This document shows positions 8,284 through 17,261 of a stretch of 64,000 nt of DNA, one piece after another. The number at the start of each line of letters is the position of its first letter. Position 1 is the stretch's first letter. Both the position numbers and the translations under genes were made by a program. The stretch is from Lachnospiraceae bacterium UBA7093 (lineage in GTDB: Bacteria > Bacillota > Clostridia > Lachnospirales > Lachnospiraceae): contig DKYT01000011.1 in the NCBI GenBank assembly GCA_002492465.1, positions 1,728-65,727 on the forward strand, written 5' to 3'. The notes beneath the pieces were generated by a model that did no database searches, was not told the origin of the DNA, and was given only the letters and a program-made list of their open reading frames with translations.

Positions 8284-9759
8284 TTATGATTGGTTCCGAT
8301 CCCTGTCATCAAAAAAGGCAAGCTGATTTTTTCCCCTCTTCTTTGCTTTATACAGCGCCTGGTCAGCCGCCTTGTAGAGGGCGTCAAAATCCTTTCCATC
8401 CGCAGGGAATACCGCAGCCCCGATACTTGCCGTAGGAGAATATTTCACATACTCGCCTACCTGAAAATCCTTAAAGAATTTTACCAGCTTCTGTGCCTCT
8501 TTCAAGGTATTCGCATCCTCCTTAAGATCCTTCAGGAAGATCGTAAATTCGTCTCCTCCGCTTCGTCCTATGATATCTGTCACCCTGAAATTGACGCCGA
8601 TATGCTTTCCAAGGGTTCTCAAAACCTCGTCTCCAAAAGCATGCCCCAGGGTGTCGTTGATGGTTTTAAAATTATCAATATCCAGCACAAACATCATAGC
8701 CATAGAATTGGGGAAATTCTCTATGTATTCCTTGATCTTTCGCTCCGTCGCCAGCTTATTGTTCAGTCCCGTCAGAAGATCTGTATCCGCCTTTTCCTGA
8801 AGGGTTTTACTTCGTTCCGCATTCCGCTTTCTGGTGATGGCATTGCTGATCATAAAGACAATGAAAAATAAAACCATCAAAAACAGCAGCCAGCAAAGCT
8901 TAACTAAGGTTTTCGTCCATGCCTGATTCTGTTTCGCATCCACATAATCCTGGTTAATTCCGATGACTAAGTTCCATCCCTCCACTCCTATGGGCGTAAA
9001 GATAATGGTCCTCTCTTCTCCCTCCGAGGCAAGCGCCGTGCTGTAGGTTCTGGCATTCTGCATCGCCACCCTTGCCTGTGTCCCTGCGTTCACATATTTT
9101 TTATCAATGTTCTTCCATATGTTTCCTTTTTTTGTAAAATTGCTCTCAATCTCCTGATAGGAAAAAAGATTCCCGTCCTTGTCGGATACCACCGCAAAAG
9201 CTTCCCTGTCAAACTCTCCGGTAATTTCCGTAAGCGTCTTAATCCGTTCCATGGAGTAAAGTAAAATCAGCCTGTCGCCTGCCTCTGAAACGGGTACGAT
9301 AACCACAATAGCTTCCTTGCCGGATAAACCTCCATCCTCCTGCCTGTAGCGATAAGTCACCTCAGAAACAGGCTCCAGCGCTCTCTGATAATTTAATTCA
9401 TTCAAATCGCCGGTTTTGCCATCCTGGGTAATCACTTTTCCCTTTTCGTCACAATAAACCGCCTCATAGATCTGGGTCTGGTCCACAAGCGCCGCTAACA
9501 GCAGCTGTATGGCGGCAGGATCCTTTTCACTGCTCAAAATCTGCGCAATGGTTTTACCCGAAGTCGTAATGCTTTGAAAATCATTGGTAACCTTCAACGC
9601 ATATTTCTCTGTGACTTCCTCCGTCTCAGTCTCTACCTGCCTCGTTGACTCCTCCATCACATCCACATAAAACTTGAAAAACAGGAGTGCAATCAAGGCG
9701 CTTATCCCCAGCAGCAATAAAAACCACTGTAAAATTACTCTGCCCCGCTCTTCTTTCAT
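8284..9759 (-). CDS. Membrane-bound diguanylate cyclase with extracytoplasmic sensor, 491 aa
   Basis: Makes c-di-GMP from two GTP. One membrane segment near residues 8-29 and another near 290-315 enclose a roughly 250-residue extracytoplasmic domain that looks like a Cache-type sensor. The C-terminal GGDEF domain is intact: DLLTGLNNK, the metal-binding DIDNFKTIND, and RSGGDEF at the active site. An inhibitory-site motif RVTD stands exactly five residues before GGDEF, so product inhibition is expected. I start at ATG 9759, which overlaps the stop codon of the DUF624 gene as ATGA and has GAGGAG upstream, so the two are translationally coupled. The DUF624 and HD-GYP genes lie upstream on the same strand. 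Confidence 0.9.
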   Translation of the reverse strand: MKEERGRVILQWFLLLLGISALIALLFFKFYVDVMEESTRQVETETEEVTEKYALKVTNDFQSITTSGKTIAQILSSEKDPAAIQLLLAALVDQTQIYEAVYCDEKGKVITQDGKTGDLNELNYQRALEPVSEVTYRYRQEDGGLSGKEAIVVIVPVSEAGDRLILLYSMERIKTLTEITGEFDREAFAVVSDKDGNLFSYQEIESNFTKKGNIWKNIDKKYVNAGTQARVAMQNARTYSTALASEGEERTIIFTPIGVEGWNLVIGINQDYVDAKQNQAWTKTLVKLCWLLFLMVLFFIVFMISNAITRKRNAERSKTLQEKADTDLLTGLNNKLATERKIKEYIENFPNSMAMMFVLDIDNFKTINDTLGHAFGDEVLRTLGKHIGVNFRVTDIIGRSGGDEFTIFLKDLKEDANTLKEAQKLVKFFKDFQVGEYVKYSPTASIGAAVFPADGKDFDALYKAADQALYKAKKRGKNQLAFFDDRDRNQS

Positions 9760-10421
9760 TCTAGGCTCTCCTCTTCGGGCGCTACCGTCCATTCATCAGC
9801 ATCTTTCTCTTCCGGTTCAAAGCGTTTAAAGGTTTTATTATAAAGAAGCGCGCATAAATAAGCCGGTCCTGAAATTCCCAAAGCAAAAACAACAGGCAGC
9901 GCCTGTATGAAAAAGAACATCACTACAATCGGTAAAATCCAGCATACGATCATAAGCAGGGTTTTCGGTAAGCTTAAGATTCCCATAAGCAGGGAGTTCT
10001 TAAAGGTATGTTTAATCGAATTCTCAAATTTGGCAAGTACCGGGAATACATGCATAACCGCAAAGAGAAGGGAAAATCCCATTACCATCAGCAACAGCCT
10101 GAGCCAGGAGGGGAATTCAATAGCGGCATAACGCATGATAAAGGCGTCTCCCGCCAGAACTCCTATTATGCAAAGAAGAATCAGCCAGATAATGGTAGCC
10201 TGCTTAAAATTCTGTTTAAAAGATTTGAAATAAGCTTTTGTAATATAACCCTCCTCATCCCTGACGATCTTCAAAACCACATAATTTAAAGCCGTCATGG
10301 ACGCTCCTATTGTAAAAACAGGAATACAGCAGATCATTGTCAATATGTTTAAATAAATCAAGTCTGCCAGTTTACTTAAGAAGCTGAACAGAGGACTGTC
10401 CAAGTTAAATATTCTTCCCAT
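9756..10421 (-). CDS. DUF624 (YesL-like) integral membrane protein, 221 aa
   Basis: Small polytopic membrane protein with five or so hydrophobic segments, at about 20-45, 75-98, 105-130, 145-170 and 170-195, and an acidic C-terminal tail. The family (DUF624/YesL) is usually found beside sugar ABC transporters in Firmicutes, and its role is unknown. Here it instead lies between an HD-GYP and a GGDEF gene. Its stop codon overlaps the start of the diguanylate cyclase, so the two proteins are made together. A membrane partner of the cyclase sensor is a guess from this context only. Confidence 0.82.
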   Translation of the reverse strand: MGRIFNLDSPLFSFLSKLADLIYLNILTMICCIPVFTIGASMTALNYVVLKIVRDEEGYITKAYFKSFKQNFKQATIIWLILLCIIGVLAGDAFIMRYAAIEFPSWLRLLLMVMGFSLLFAVMHVFPVLAKFENSIKHTFKNSLLMGILSLPKTLLMIVCWILPIVVMFFFIQALPVVFALGISGPAYLCALLYNKTFKRFEPEEKDADEWTVAPEEESLE

Positions 10422-10461
10422 TTTTACCCATCCTTATCTGCCTGCATTTGTAAAAGACTTT

Positions 10462-11715
10462 TCAGTGTTCTTTTAGTTTATCCGAAACCATCTTGTACTG
10501 CTGGTTCATTTTCTTATATGTACTCATAACCTCGTTCGCCCTTGCTCTTACATAATCCATAATTTCATCATAATGTTCAAAAAACACCCTTACAATTACT
10601 TTATTGTACTTTCCCGCCGATGTTTCTTTTCTGATCAAAGCCTGGAGCTCTGCCGACTTATATGCCGGTCTGTAGGCTCTGCTGCCCATCAGCGCCGCAA
10701 GGGAATCCGCCAACTGTAGAATCTGTTGGTTCATATTCATCTGAACGCTTCTTAACCCGCGAGGATAACCGCTTCCATCACAGCGTTCATGGTGCGCTGC
10801 CACAATCTCCACCACCTCGTCCGCCATACGGTTTTTGAGAACCCTTTCCGCCAGATGCACATGCATTTTTATTTTTCTGTATTCTTCATCTGAAAGCTTT
10901 CGATTGGCATTGGTCACTTCCTTGGGAACCGCCAGCATACCAATATCATGGATCAGCGCCCCATAATAAAGCTGCTCCCTCTCAAGCTCTGTAAGCCCCG
11001 TCTTTTCTCCTATAACCTCCGCGATGCACATACCCACAACCGCGTTCACCACCGCCGTTTCACTTTTAAATCCCTGACAATATACCAGCATTTCAACGAA
11101 TCTTTTCTTATCTTCATTGGTAAAAATCATATAGCCGATAATATCGTCCAGCTCTTCCTTGTATTCGCCGCTTCTTACCTTGCTTAAAACCTCGTATTTT
11201 TCTTCCGTTTCCAGAAACAGCTCCAGCGCTTCCTTGCTGATTACTGTGCCCACCTGCTTCTGAAACATATTAACGTCAAACTTTTCCCCCAATGCAATGG
11301 AAAAAATATCTATTTTTTCGGCAAGGCTTAAAGCCGCCGCAATGACCTTGTGTTCCTCGCTCAGCGCTTCCATCTGAGAATAATCCGTATGATGGTAAAG
11401 AATGATAGGGGCAAGGTCATGCAAAGGCGAAAGATGCTTAAACACCAGATATCCATAAGTCACATGGGGCATAGGCTCCTTAAATTCATATTGAATCGTT
11501 TCTTTCAGATTGTCTGTTTTGTAAGCGCCGATGTCATGCAAGGAAGCAAGAAGCGCAAAATCAGCAAGTTCAAACTTTTCATAGCCGCCCTTGCACTCCA
11601 GCATCTTGTATAAATAATACGCCACTCTGGAACCGTGATCCATTAATCTGCGGTCGATCATTTTCAATGCATCCCGCATTAAAAGAAAAATATCCCTGCT
11701 GTGAATATACTCCAT
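10462..11715 (-). CDS. Tandem HD / HD-GYP domain protein, 417 aa
   Basis: Probable c-di-GMP phosphodiesterase, soluble. Two HD domains are visible. The first (about 15-150) has LHDIGAYKTD and an HHTDY segment but no GYP. The second (about 220-390) has LIHDIGMLAVPKE and the full HHERCDGSGYP motif of active HD-GYP enzymes. There is no receiver or membrane domain. I start at ATG 11715, with AAGGG eight bases upstream. An ATG at 11721 and a GTG at 11724 are in frame but too close to that site. The gene precedes DUF624 by 40 bp and the cyclase beyond it, so synthesis and breakdown of c-di-GMP may be co-expressed. Confidence 0.85.
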   Translation of the reverse strand: MEYIHSRDIFLLMRDALKMIDRRLMDHGSRVAYYLYKMLECKGGYEKFELADFALLASLHDIGAYKTDNLKETIQYEFKEPMPHVTYGYLVFKHLSPLHDLAPIILYHHTDYSQMEALSEEHKVIAAALSLAEKIDIFSIALGEKFDVNMFQKQVGTVISKEALELFLETEEKYEVLSKVRSGEYKEELDDIIGYMIFTNEDKKRFVEMLVYCQGFKSETAVVNAVVGMCIAEVIGEKTGLTELEREQLYYGALIHDIGMLAVPKEVTNANRKLSDEEYRKIKMHVHLAERVLKNRMADEVVEIVAAHHERCDGSGYPRGLRSVQMNMNQQILQLADSLAALMGSRAYRPAYKSAELQALIRKETSAGKYNKVIVRVFFEHYDEIMDYVRARANEVMSTYKKMNQQYKMVSDKLKEH

Positions 11716-11765
11716 AGACATCACCCTTGTTTGTATGCGCCTTTTTTATTTTATGTCAGATCGTC

Positions 11766-12248
11766 TCAGGATTTCAGAATATACTCCATAGGTGTATAAA
11801 TAATTCCGTCCTGCTGCCTTTCCGGACCTAAATCTGTGAAACCCAGTCGATGATAGAATGCAACCCCATAAGGAGACGCATTAACCGTAATACGATATTT
11901 GCTGAGTTCGTTCTTGACATAATCCGCCATGCTTTTTATTAATGCCCTGCCAATCCCATGTCTGTGATAATCCTTATGCACAAAGAGAAGGGAGATATGC
12001 ATTTCATTGCGCAAGGTAATCATTCCTACTATTTTGCCCTGTACATATGCCGCCATCATCTGATATTTCCCCATCACAAACATCCGCCGCAATCCCGAAT
12101 CTGTGATAAAATCCTCAAAACTCCTGACGCCTTCCATTGTATATTCATCCGCTTCGAATTCCAGAAAAGTCTTCCAGGCAAGCCCCATTGCTTCTTCCCA
12201 GTCGTTCTGATCTGCAAAACGAACCTCATAAGGTATTTCCTGTTCCAT
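11766..12248 (-). CDS. GNAT family N-acetyltransferase, 160 aa
   Basis: Acetyl-CoA-dependent acetyltransferase of unknown substrate. The acetyl-CoA pyrophosphate loop is visible as HKDYHRHGIGRALI near residues 93-106, preceded by the beta-strand ISLLFVHKDY and followed by NASPYGVAFYHRLGFTDLG, the usual C-terminal GNAT block. The length is normal for a single-domain enzyme. The gene lies 50 bp upstream of the HD-GYP gene on the same strand and may share its transcript. Nothing in the sequence identifies the acceptor. Confidence 0.85.
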   Translation of the reverse strand: MEQEIPYEVRFADQNDWEEAMGLAWKTFLEFEADEYTMEGVRSFEDFITDSGLRRMFVMGKYQMMAAYVQGKIVGMITLRNEMHISLLFVHKDYHRHGIGRALIKSMADYVKNELSKYRITVNASPYGVAFYHRLGFTDLGPERQQDGIIYTPMEYILKS

Positions 12249-12378
12249 TGATGTATCCCTTTCAGCATTTCCAATAAATCATTATAACAGATAATGCTTC
12301 ATATTACAATCAAAGGCATTGTGTCCCCAATTCTCTTCCTGCTACTATTATAACGCATTTCTTCCTTTATTACCAGTA

Positions 12379-13371
12379 CTAAGGTACCATTTCTTTTCCC
12401 ACCTGGTTCACCAGCGGAAGACCGTTTTCCAGAGCATAAGCATTTTCCAGAGTCGTTAAAGCAATCGCCTGCATTGCTTCCTTTGTAAAAAATCCCATGT
12501 GGGAGGTCACCAGTACGTTTGGAAAGGTCATCAGGCGCGCCAGATTGTCGTCGGTTATGATATCATTCGAGCGGTCTTCATAAAAAACGCCCTCCTCCTC
12601 CTCATAAACGTCCAGTCCTACGCCTCCGAACTTTCTTTCCAGCATCGCCTCGATCAACGCTTCCGTATCGATCAGCGCCCCCCTTGAGGTATTGACCAGA
12701 TAAACGCCTTTCTTCATCATCCCTATGGTCTTCTGATTGATAATATGCTTGGTGTCTGAAGTAAGGGGACAGTGTAGAGAGATAATATCCGCGCTTCTGA
12801 AAAGCTCCTCTAAAGGCACATACTCGGCGTCCAGCCCCTCTACCGGATAAGGGTCATAGCAGATTACATGGGTCTGGAAACCATTGAGAATCCGGATCAT
12901 CGCCTGTCCGATCTTACCGGTTCCGATCACACCTACCGTTTTTTCGTAAAGATCAACGCCCATAAGTCCGTTCAGGCTCATGTTAAATTCTCTGGTTCGG
13001 TTATATGCCTTGTGGGTCAGTCTGTTAACGGTAAGCAGTAACGCCATGGAAAACTCCGCCACCGCCTCCGGAGAATAGCTGGGTACTCTGAGAACCACAA
13101 TCTTATCCTCAGCCGCCTTTACATCCACATTGTTAAACCCTGCACAGCGAAGCAAAATAGCCTTGACATTCATTTCATAAAGAGCGTTAATCATCTCGGC
13201 ATTTACATAGTCATTGACAAAGATGCAGATTGCGTCATAACCTTTTGCCATAAAAATGGTCTCCTGGTTGCATGCCGCTTCAATAAAATGAATATCAAAG
13301 CCATATTCTTTTCCCATAGGCTCAAACCATATTTTGTCATATGGCTTTGTTCCGTAAAATGCAATTTTCAT
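12379..13371 (-). CDS. D-lactate dehydrogenase-type 2-hydroxyacid dehydrogenase, 330 aa
   Basis: NAD-dependent D-2-hydroxyacid dehydrogenase, closest in pattern to fermentative D-lactate dehydrogenases (LdhA), reducing pyruvate to D-lactate. The N-terminal catalytic fold is followed by the nucleotide motif VIGTGKIGQAM near residue 145. The catalytic arginine lies in LVNTSRGALID, an acid cluster follows in LDVYEEEEG, and the catalytic histidine is in VTSHMGFFT near 295. The family length is 330. It stands alone with its own 130-bp upstream region. Other hydroxyacid substrates cannot be excluded, but the DVYEEE/HMGFFT block favours D-lactate. Confidence 0.88.
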   Translation of the reverse strand: MKIAFYGTKPYDKIWFEPMGKEYGFDIHFIEAACNQETIFMAKGYDAICIFVNDYVNAEMINALYEMNVKAILLRCAGFNNVDVKAAEDKIVVLRVPSYSPEAVAEFSMALLLTVNRLTHKAYNRTREFNMSLNGLMGVDLYEKTVGVIGTGKIGQAMIRILNGFQTHVICYDPYPVEGLDAEYVPLEELFRSADIISLHCPLTSDTKHIINQKTIGMMKKGVYLVNTSRGALIDTEALIEAMLERKFGGVGLDVYEEEEGVFYEDRSNDIITDDNLARLMTFPNVLVTSHMGFFTKEAMQAIALTTLENAYALENGLPLVNQVGKEMVP

Positions 13372-13455
13372 AATTGATTATCCTCCTGTGATTTATGCAG
13401 ATTACACTTAGTATTTACAGGGAGAACATTATTTTATTCTTACTGCACGAAAGGT

Positions 13456-13983
13456 TTAAGAGAAAAGTCCTCCAAAAAAGCTTTTGACCGAGCTCTTCAA
13501 ATTGTCAAAAAATTGATTTACTACATTGGATGCAGCATTCTTCACCGCTCCTGTCACAACCTCGTCTACGTGCTCTACAAAGTCCTCTCCATACTGCTGA
13601 TACAAATTTTCGGTCTTATCGATCACATACTCTGCCGAAAACCCCAGACCTTCCAGCTTCTCCATAGTATCTACCAGTTCCTCAGCATCCTTTTCGCTGA
13701 TCTCAACGCCAAATTTTTCCTTTCCTTCCTCAATGGCGTCCAAAATCCCTTCCTGAGAGCTTAAATTGCCATCCTTACTTTTATCCTTCAGAAAAGAAAA
13801 GACTTCCTCCGCCGTCTCCTGGTCAATATCGGAAAAAACCTCCTTCAGCTGTTCTTTCACCTGACCAACCAGATCTCCTGGATCCTTGCTTCCCCCATCG
13901 TTCCCGGCGCCCTGAACCGGCAGGGGAACGGCAAGAAGCATTATAACAAGTGCAAGCAAAGTCGTTTTGATTTTAAATTTCAT
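13456..13983 (-). CDS. Secreted protein of unknown function, 175 aa
   Basis: Function unknown. A clear signal peptide (MKFKIKTTLLALVIMLLAVP, cleavage after VQGA near residue 25) is followed by a mostly helical acidic protein with Asp/Glu/Lys-rich segments. The central ISEKDAEELVDTMEKLEGLG block faintly recalls DUF1002 proteins, a weak impression. The C-terminal NQFFDNLKSSVKSFFGGLFS is amphipathic. I use ATG 13983, which has GAGG eight bases before it. An upstream in-frame start would lie within the preceding hydrolase gene. It is the last gene of the run metG, hydrolase and this gene, with 29 bp to the hydrolase. Confidence 0.75.
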   Translation of the reverse strand: MKFKIKTTLLALVIMLLAVPLPVQGAGNDGGSKDPGDLVGQVKEQLKEVFSDIDQETAEEVFSFLKDKSKDGNLSSQEGILDAIEEGKEKFGVEISEKDAEELVDTMEKLEGLGFSAEYVIDKTENLYQQYGEDFVEHVDEVVTGAVKNAASNVVNQFFDNLKSSVKSFFGGLFS

Positions 13984-14012
13984 TCCATCATCCTCTTTTA
14001 CATTCTTTCCGG

Positions 14013-14957
14013 TCAAAGCTGATACTCTTTGACCCGCTCCATAATCCATGGATAAAGCTCTTCATATACCGTAAACCGATCCTCTTCATTGAGCAGTTCA
14101 TGTCGGTCTCCCGGATAAAGCTTCATAGAAAGGCGCTCCATACCCGCTTTCTTGAAATCCTCATATGCCTTCTTTACGCCTTCTCCATAGTTTCCTACAG
14201 GATCCATATCTCCCGCTATAAAAAATACCGGCAGTTCCTTGGGCATCTCCCTTAAATTTTCTTCCTTGTTCAACCGGTCGATGAGGGTAAACAGGGTCTG
14301 AAAGCCGTTGACCGTAAAGGTAAAGCCGCAAAGAGGATCCTTCACATAAGCGTCCACCACACTCTCCCGTGTGCATAACCAATCTACAGATGTTTTCGCT
14401 TCCGGTATTTTCTTATTATAAGAACCAAAGGCAATACGATCGATCATTTTCGCCACATGCTTTTGTCCCAAAAACAGGCGCTGCACCCCTGCAAGGGCTT
14501 TGGAAACCTTCACCAACGCCTTAGGCAGAGATCCGGTGCCGCATACGATCGCTCCCTGTATCCCTGTTCCATAGCGGATCAAATAGTTCCTCAAAATAAA
14601 GGATCCCATACTGTGTCCCAAAATCACATAAGGAACTCCCGGATACTCCTCCTGGGTCATTTTTTTCAGTCGATGGACGTCTCTGACCACCACTGTTGCC
14701 GGATCCTGCTCGCAAAAGTACCCGTAGGTGCCGCCGCCGGTTACGCTTTTACCATGCCCCAGGTGGTCGTCTCCTGTCACCAGTATTCCCTTCTCCCCCA
14801 GATACTGTGCCACCTCTTCGTAACGTTCGATGTATTCCGCCATGCCATGTATAATCTGGAGAATACATACCACTTTTCCTTCCGGTACCCACCTGACTCC
14901 ATGAAGCTTTGTTTTTCCGTCCCTGGAATCAAACGTAAATTCTTCCTTTTTAACCAT
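14013..14957 (-). CDS. Alpha/beta hydrolase, monoglyceride-lipase/lysophospholipase type, 314 aa
   Basis: Serine hydrolase of the Hydrolase_4 group, likely acting on monoacylglycerol or lysophospholipid esters. The nucleophile elbow is GHSMGS near residue 115, the oxyanion-hole region is IIHGMAEYIERY, the acid is in FIAGDMDPVGNYG, and the catalytic histidine is in YPGDRHELLNE near 285, so the triad is complete. No signal peptide is present, hence cytoplasmic. The ATG follows GGGGAGG by five bases and lies 18 bp after the metG stop, so it is cotranscribed with metG. The physiological substrate is not shown. Confidence 0.87.
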   Translation of the reverse strand: MVKKEEFTFDSRDGKTKLHGVRWVPEGKVVCILQIIHGMAEYIERYEEVAQYLGEKGILVTGDDHLGHGKSVTGGGTYGYFCEQDPATVVVRDVHRLKKMTQEEYPGVPYVILGHSMGSFILRNYLIRYGTGIQGAIVCGTGSLPKALVKVSKALAGVQRLFLGQKHVAKMIDRIAFGSYNKKIPEAKTSVDWLCTRESVVDAYVKDPLCGFTFTVNGFQTLFTLIDRLNKEENLREMPKELPVFFIAGDMDPVGNYGEGVKKAYEDFKKAGMERLSMKLYPGDRHELLNEEDRFTVYEELYPWIMERVKEYQL

Positions 14958-14975
14958 TGTAACCTCCCCACTTGC

Positions 14976-16949
14976 CTAGCAGATTTCCGCTCCTGCCGGC
15001 ATATCCTTTTCCGGTGTAAGCAATGCCAGATTTCCTTCCCCGTCCTCTGCGCACAAAAGCATTCCCTCTGAAAGTACCCCTGCAAGAGTTGCCGGTTTTA
15101 AGTTTACCAGTACCATAACTTTTTTCCCCACCATCTCTTCCGGGCTGTAATACTGCTTAATACCGGAAACAATCTGTTTTACCTGGCTTCCGATGCGAAC
15201 CTTGGAACAGAGCAGCTTTTTCGACTTGGGTACCGCTTCGCAGGCGATGATTTCTCCCACCTGGAACTGCATCCTGTCAAACTGGTCGTAAGTGATCTCC
15301 TCCTTAGGTTCTATATCGATCCCTTCTTCGGCAGCCTCCTCCCGGGCTTCCCCGGCAGCCTGCGCCGCTTTTCTCTCTGCAAACATAGCCTCCGCCTTTT
15401 CAACCACTTCCTTTGCATCCAATCTTGCAAAAAGGATCTCCGGTTTCTCCGTTACCTTAGTTCCCGAAGGATACAAGCCAAAACGGTCAAGGACATCAAA
15501 TCCCCTTACCTCCGTATGCAGCTGTTCTGCGATCTTCTTTGCTGTGGAAGGCATAAAAGGCTCCAGCAAAGCTGTTCCGATCAAAATACCCTCCACCAGA
15601 TTGTAAAGCACCGTGGACAGACGGTCCTTTTTCTCTTCGTCCTTTGCAAGCACCCATGGTTCTGTCTCATCAATATATTTATTGCAGCGTTTAAATAATG
15701 CAAAGATCTCTGTCAGGGCGTCCGCCACCCTCAGTTCTTCCATCTTCGCCGCCACCTTGCCGTAGGCGCCTGTTGCCGCTGCCTTCAGTTCCCTGTCAAC
15801 CTCTTCCTCACAGCCCTTTTGGGCAACGATACCGCCGAAATATTTATTGCTCATGGAAATGGTCCTGTTCACCAGATTTCCAAGGGTATTGGCAAGATCT
15901 GAATTAATCCTTTCTACCAGCAGCTCCCAGGAAATGGTTCCGTCATTTTCAAAAGGCATTTCATGAAGCACAAAATATCTCACTGCATCCACCCCGAAAA
16001 AGTCCACCAGATCATTGGCATAAAGCACATTTCCCTTGGATTTGCTCATCTTGCCGTCCCCCTGCAAGAGCCATGGATGTCCAAAAATCTGCTTGGGCAG
16101 CGGCTCCCCCAGCGCCATCAGGAAAATGGGCCAATAAATCGTGTGGAAACGAATGATATCCTTTCCGATCAAGTGCAGATCCGCAGGCCACAGCTTATGG
16201 TACTGTTCCGTGCTTTCTCCGTCACAGTCATAGCCAATTCCCGTAATATAGTTGGTCAGAGCGTCAAGCCACACATAAACCACATGTCTGTCGTCAAAAT
16301 CCACCGGAATTCCCCATTTAAAGGAAGTCCTGGAAACACACAAATCCTGCAGTCCCGGAAGCAGGAAATTATTCATCATTTCATTCTTACGGGATACCGG
16401 CTGAATAAATTCCGGATGGGTGTTGATATGCTCGATCAGCCGGTCTGCATATTTGCTCATTTTGAAAAAGTACGCTTCCTCCTTTGCAGGCTTCACTTCT
16501 CTTCCACAGTCAGGGCATTTGCCGTCCACCAGCTGGGATTCCGTCCAGAAGGACTCGCAGGGCGTACAGTAAAGCCCCTCGTAAGAGCCTTTGTAAATAT
16601 CTCCCTGGTCGTAAAATCTTTTGAAAATTTTCTGCACCTGCTTCTCGTGATAATCGTCTGTCGTGCGGATGAAATGGTCGTAAGAAGTATCCATCAGGTT
16701 GCACAGATCTTTGATGTTTCCCGCAACCCTGTCCACAAACTCCTTGGGGGTAACGCCCTCTTCCTGCGCCTTCAGCTCGATCTTCTGCCCGTGCTCATCG
16801 GTACCGGTCTGGAAAAAAACTTCATAGCCGTCCTTTCTTTTGAATCTGGCAATACTGTCAGCCAGCACAATCTCATAGCTGTTGCCAATATGGGGCTTAC
16901 CTGAAGTATATGCAATCGCTGTTGTAATATAATACTTTCCCTTGCTCAT
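14976..16949 (-). CDS. metG: Methionyl-tRNA synthetase, 657 aa
   Basis: Charges tRNA-Met with methionine. The HIGH-type motif is PHIGNSY at residues 19-25. A zinc knuckle CTPC...CPDC lies near 128-150, KMSKSKG is the second signature near 300, and an anticodon-binding helical domain follows. The last 100 residues form an EMAP/Trbp111-like tRNA-binding domain (EITYDQFDRMQFQVGEIIAC onward), which allows dimerisation in the long form of the enzyme. An acidic and Ala-rich linker separates the two. The ATG has GGAGG upstream. The promoter is predicted at 17066-17094, leaving a leader of about 110 nt with one short hairpin. I do not see a T-box. Confidence 0.96.
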   Translation of the reverse strand: MSKGKYYITTAIAYTSGKPHIGNSYEIVLADSIARFKRKDGYEVFFQTGTDEHGQKIELKAQEEGVTPKEFVDRVAGNIKDLCNLMDTSYDHFIRTTDDYHEKQVQKIFKRFYDQGDIYKGSYEGLYCTPCESFWTESQLVDGKCPDCGREVKPAKEEAYFFKMSKYADRLIEHINTHPEFIQPVSRKNEMMNNFLLPGLQDLCVSRTSFKWGIPVDFDDRHVVYVWLDALTNYITGIGYDCDGESTEQYHKLWPADLHLIGKDIIRFHTIYWPIFLMALGEPLPKQIFGHPWLLQGDGKMSKSKGNVLYANDLVDFFGVDAVRYFVLHEMPFENDGTISWELLVERINSDLANTLGNLVNRTISMSNKYFGGIVAQKGCEEEVDRELKAAATGAYGKVAAKMEELRVADALTEIFALFKRCNKYIDETEPWVLAKDEEKKDRLSTVLYNLVEGILIGTALLEPFMPSTAKKIAEQLHTEVRGFDVLDRFGLYPSGTKVTEKPEILFARLDAKEVVEKAEAMFAERKAAQAAGEAREEAAEEGIDIEPKEEITYDQFDRMQFQVGEIIACEAVPKSKKLLCSKVRIGSQVKQIVSGIKQYYSPEEMVGKKVMVLVNLKPATLAGVLSEGMLLCAEDGEGNLALLTPEKDMPAGAEIC

Positions 16950-17065
16950 ATATTCGCTTCCTCCTAAAAATAAAGACCATCTTCTATCTAACGACAGAAG
17001 ACAGCCTGTTTGTCGTGGTTCACTTCTCTTCGTTCCCGCTTTTAGCTATCATGCAATATATTTTT

Positions 17066-17094
17066 AGACTATCATAAACACTTTATATTGTCAA
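17066..17094 (-). promoter_or_regulatory. Predicted metG promoter
   Basis: Reading leftward, TTGACA (17089-17094), a 17-bp spacer, and TAGTCT (17066-17071). The 312-bp gap between metG and the ammonium transporter holds this promoter and a hairpin at 17186-17220. It also holds a short stem (CGACA/TGTCG, 16992-17015) within the metG leader. I see nothing else in the gap. Confidence 0.65.
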
Positions 17095-17185
17095 ATAAAT
17101 TAACCAAATGCGACTGCGGTATGCAGTTCAGGCCAAAATCAAGGAACGGTATTGCGCCAGGCAGGAAAAGAAAGGGGCAACGGCG

Positions 17186-17220
17186 TAAGCCCCCGGATGG
17201 TGGAAGCATCCGGGGGCTTA
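17186..17220 (-). terminator. Strong hairpin after the ammonium transporter gene
   Basis: A 14-bp perfect stem TAAGCCCCCGGATG/CATCCGGGGGCTTA with a 7-nt loop, 42 bp beyond the amt stop codon. Neither strand has a good T run after it, so termination is inferred from position and stability. Confidence 0.6.
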
Positions 17221-17261
17221 CATTTCTATATACTAAATAAAGGAAATTGGGTAAAAGCGTT

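Noticed and set aside
16950..17060. Possible T-box in the metG leader (GTGAACCACG on the minus strand)
   Set aside because: It lacks the UGGN bulge of the T-box antiterminator, no terminator follows, and the leader is only about 110 nt.
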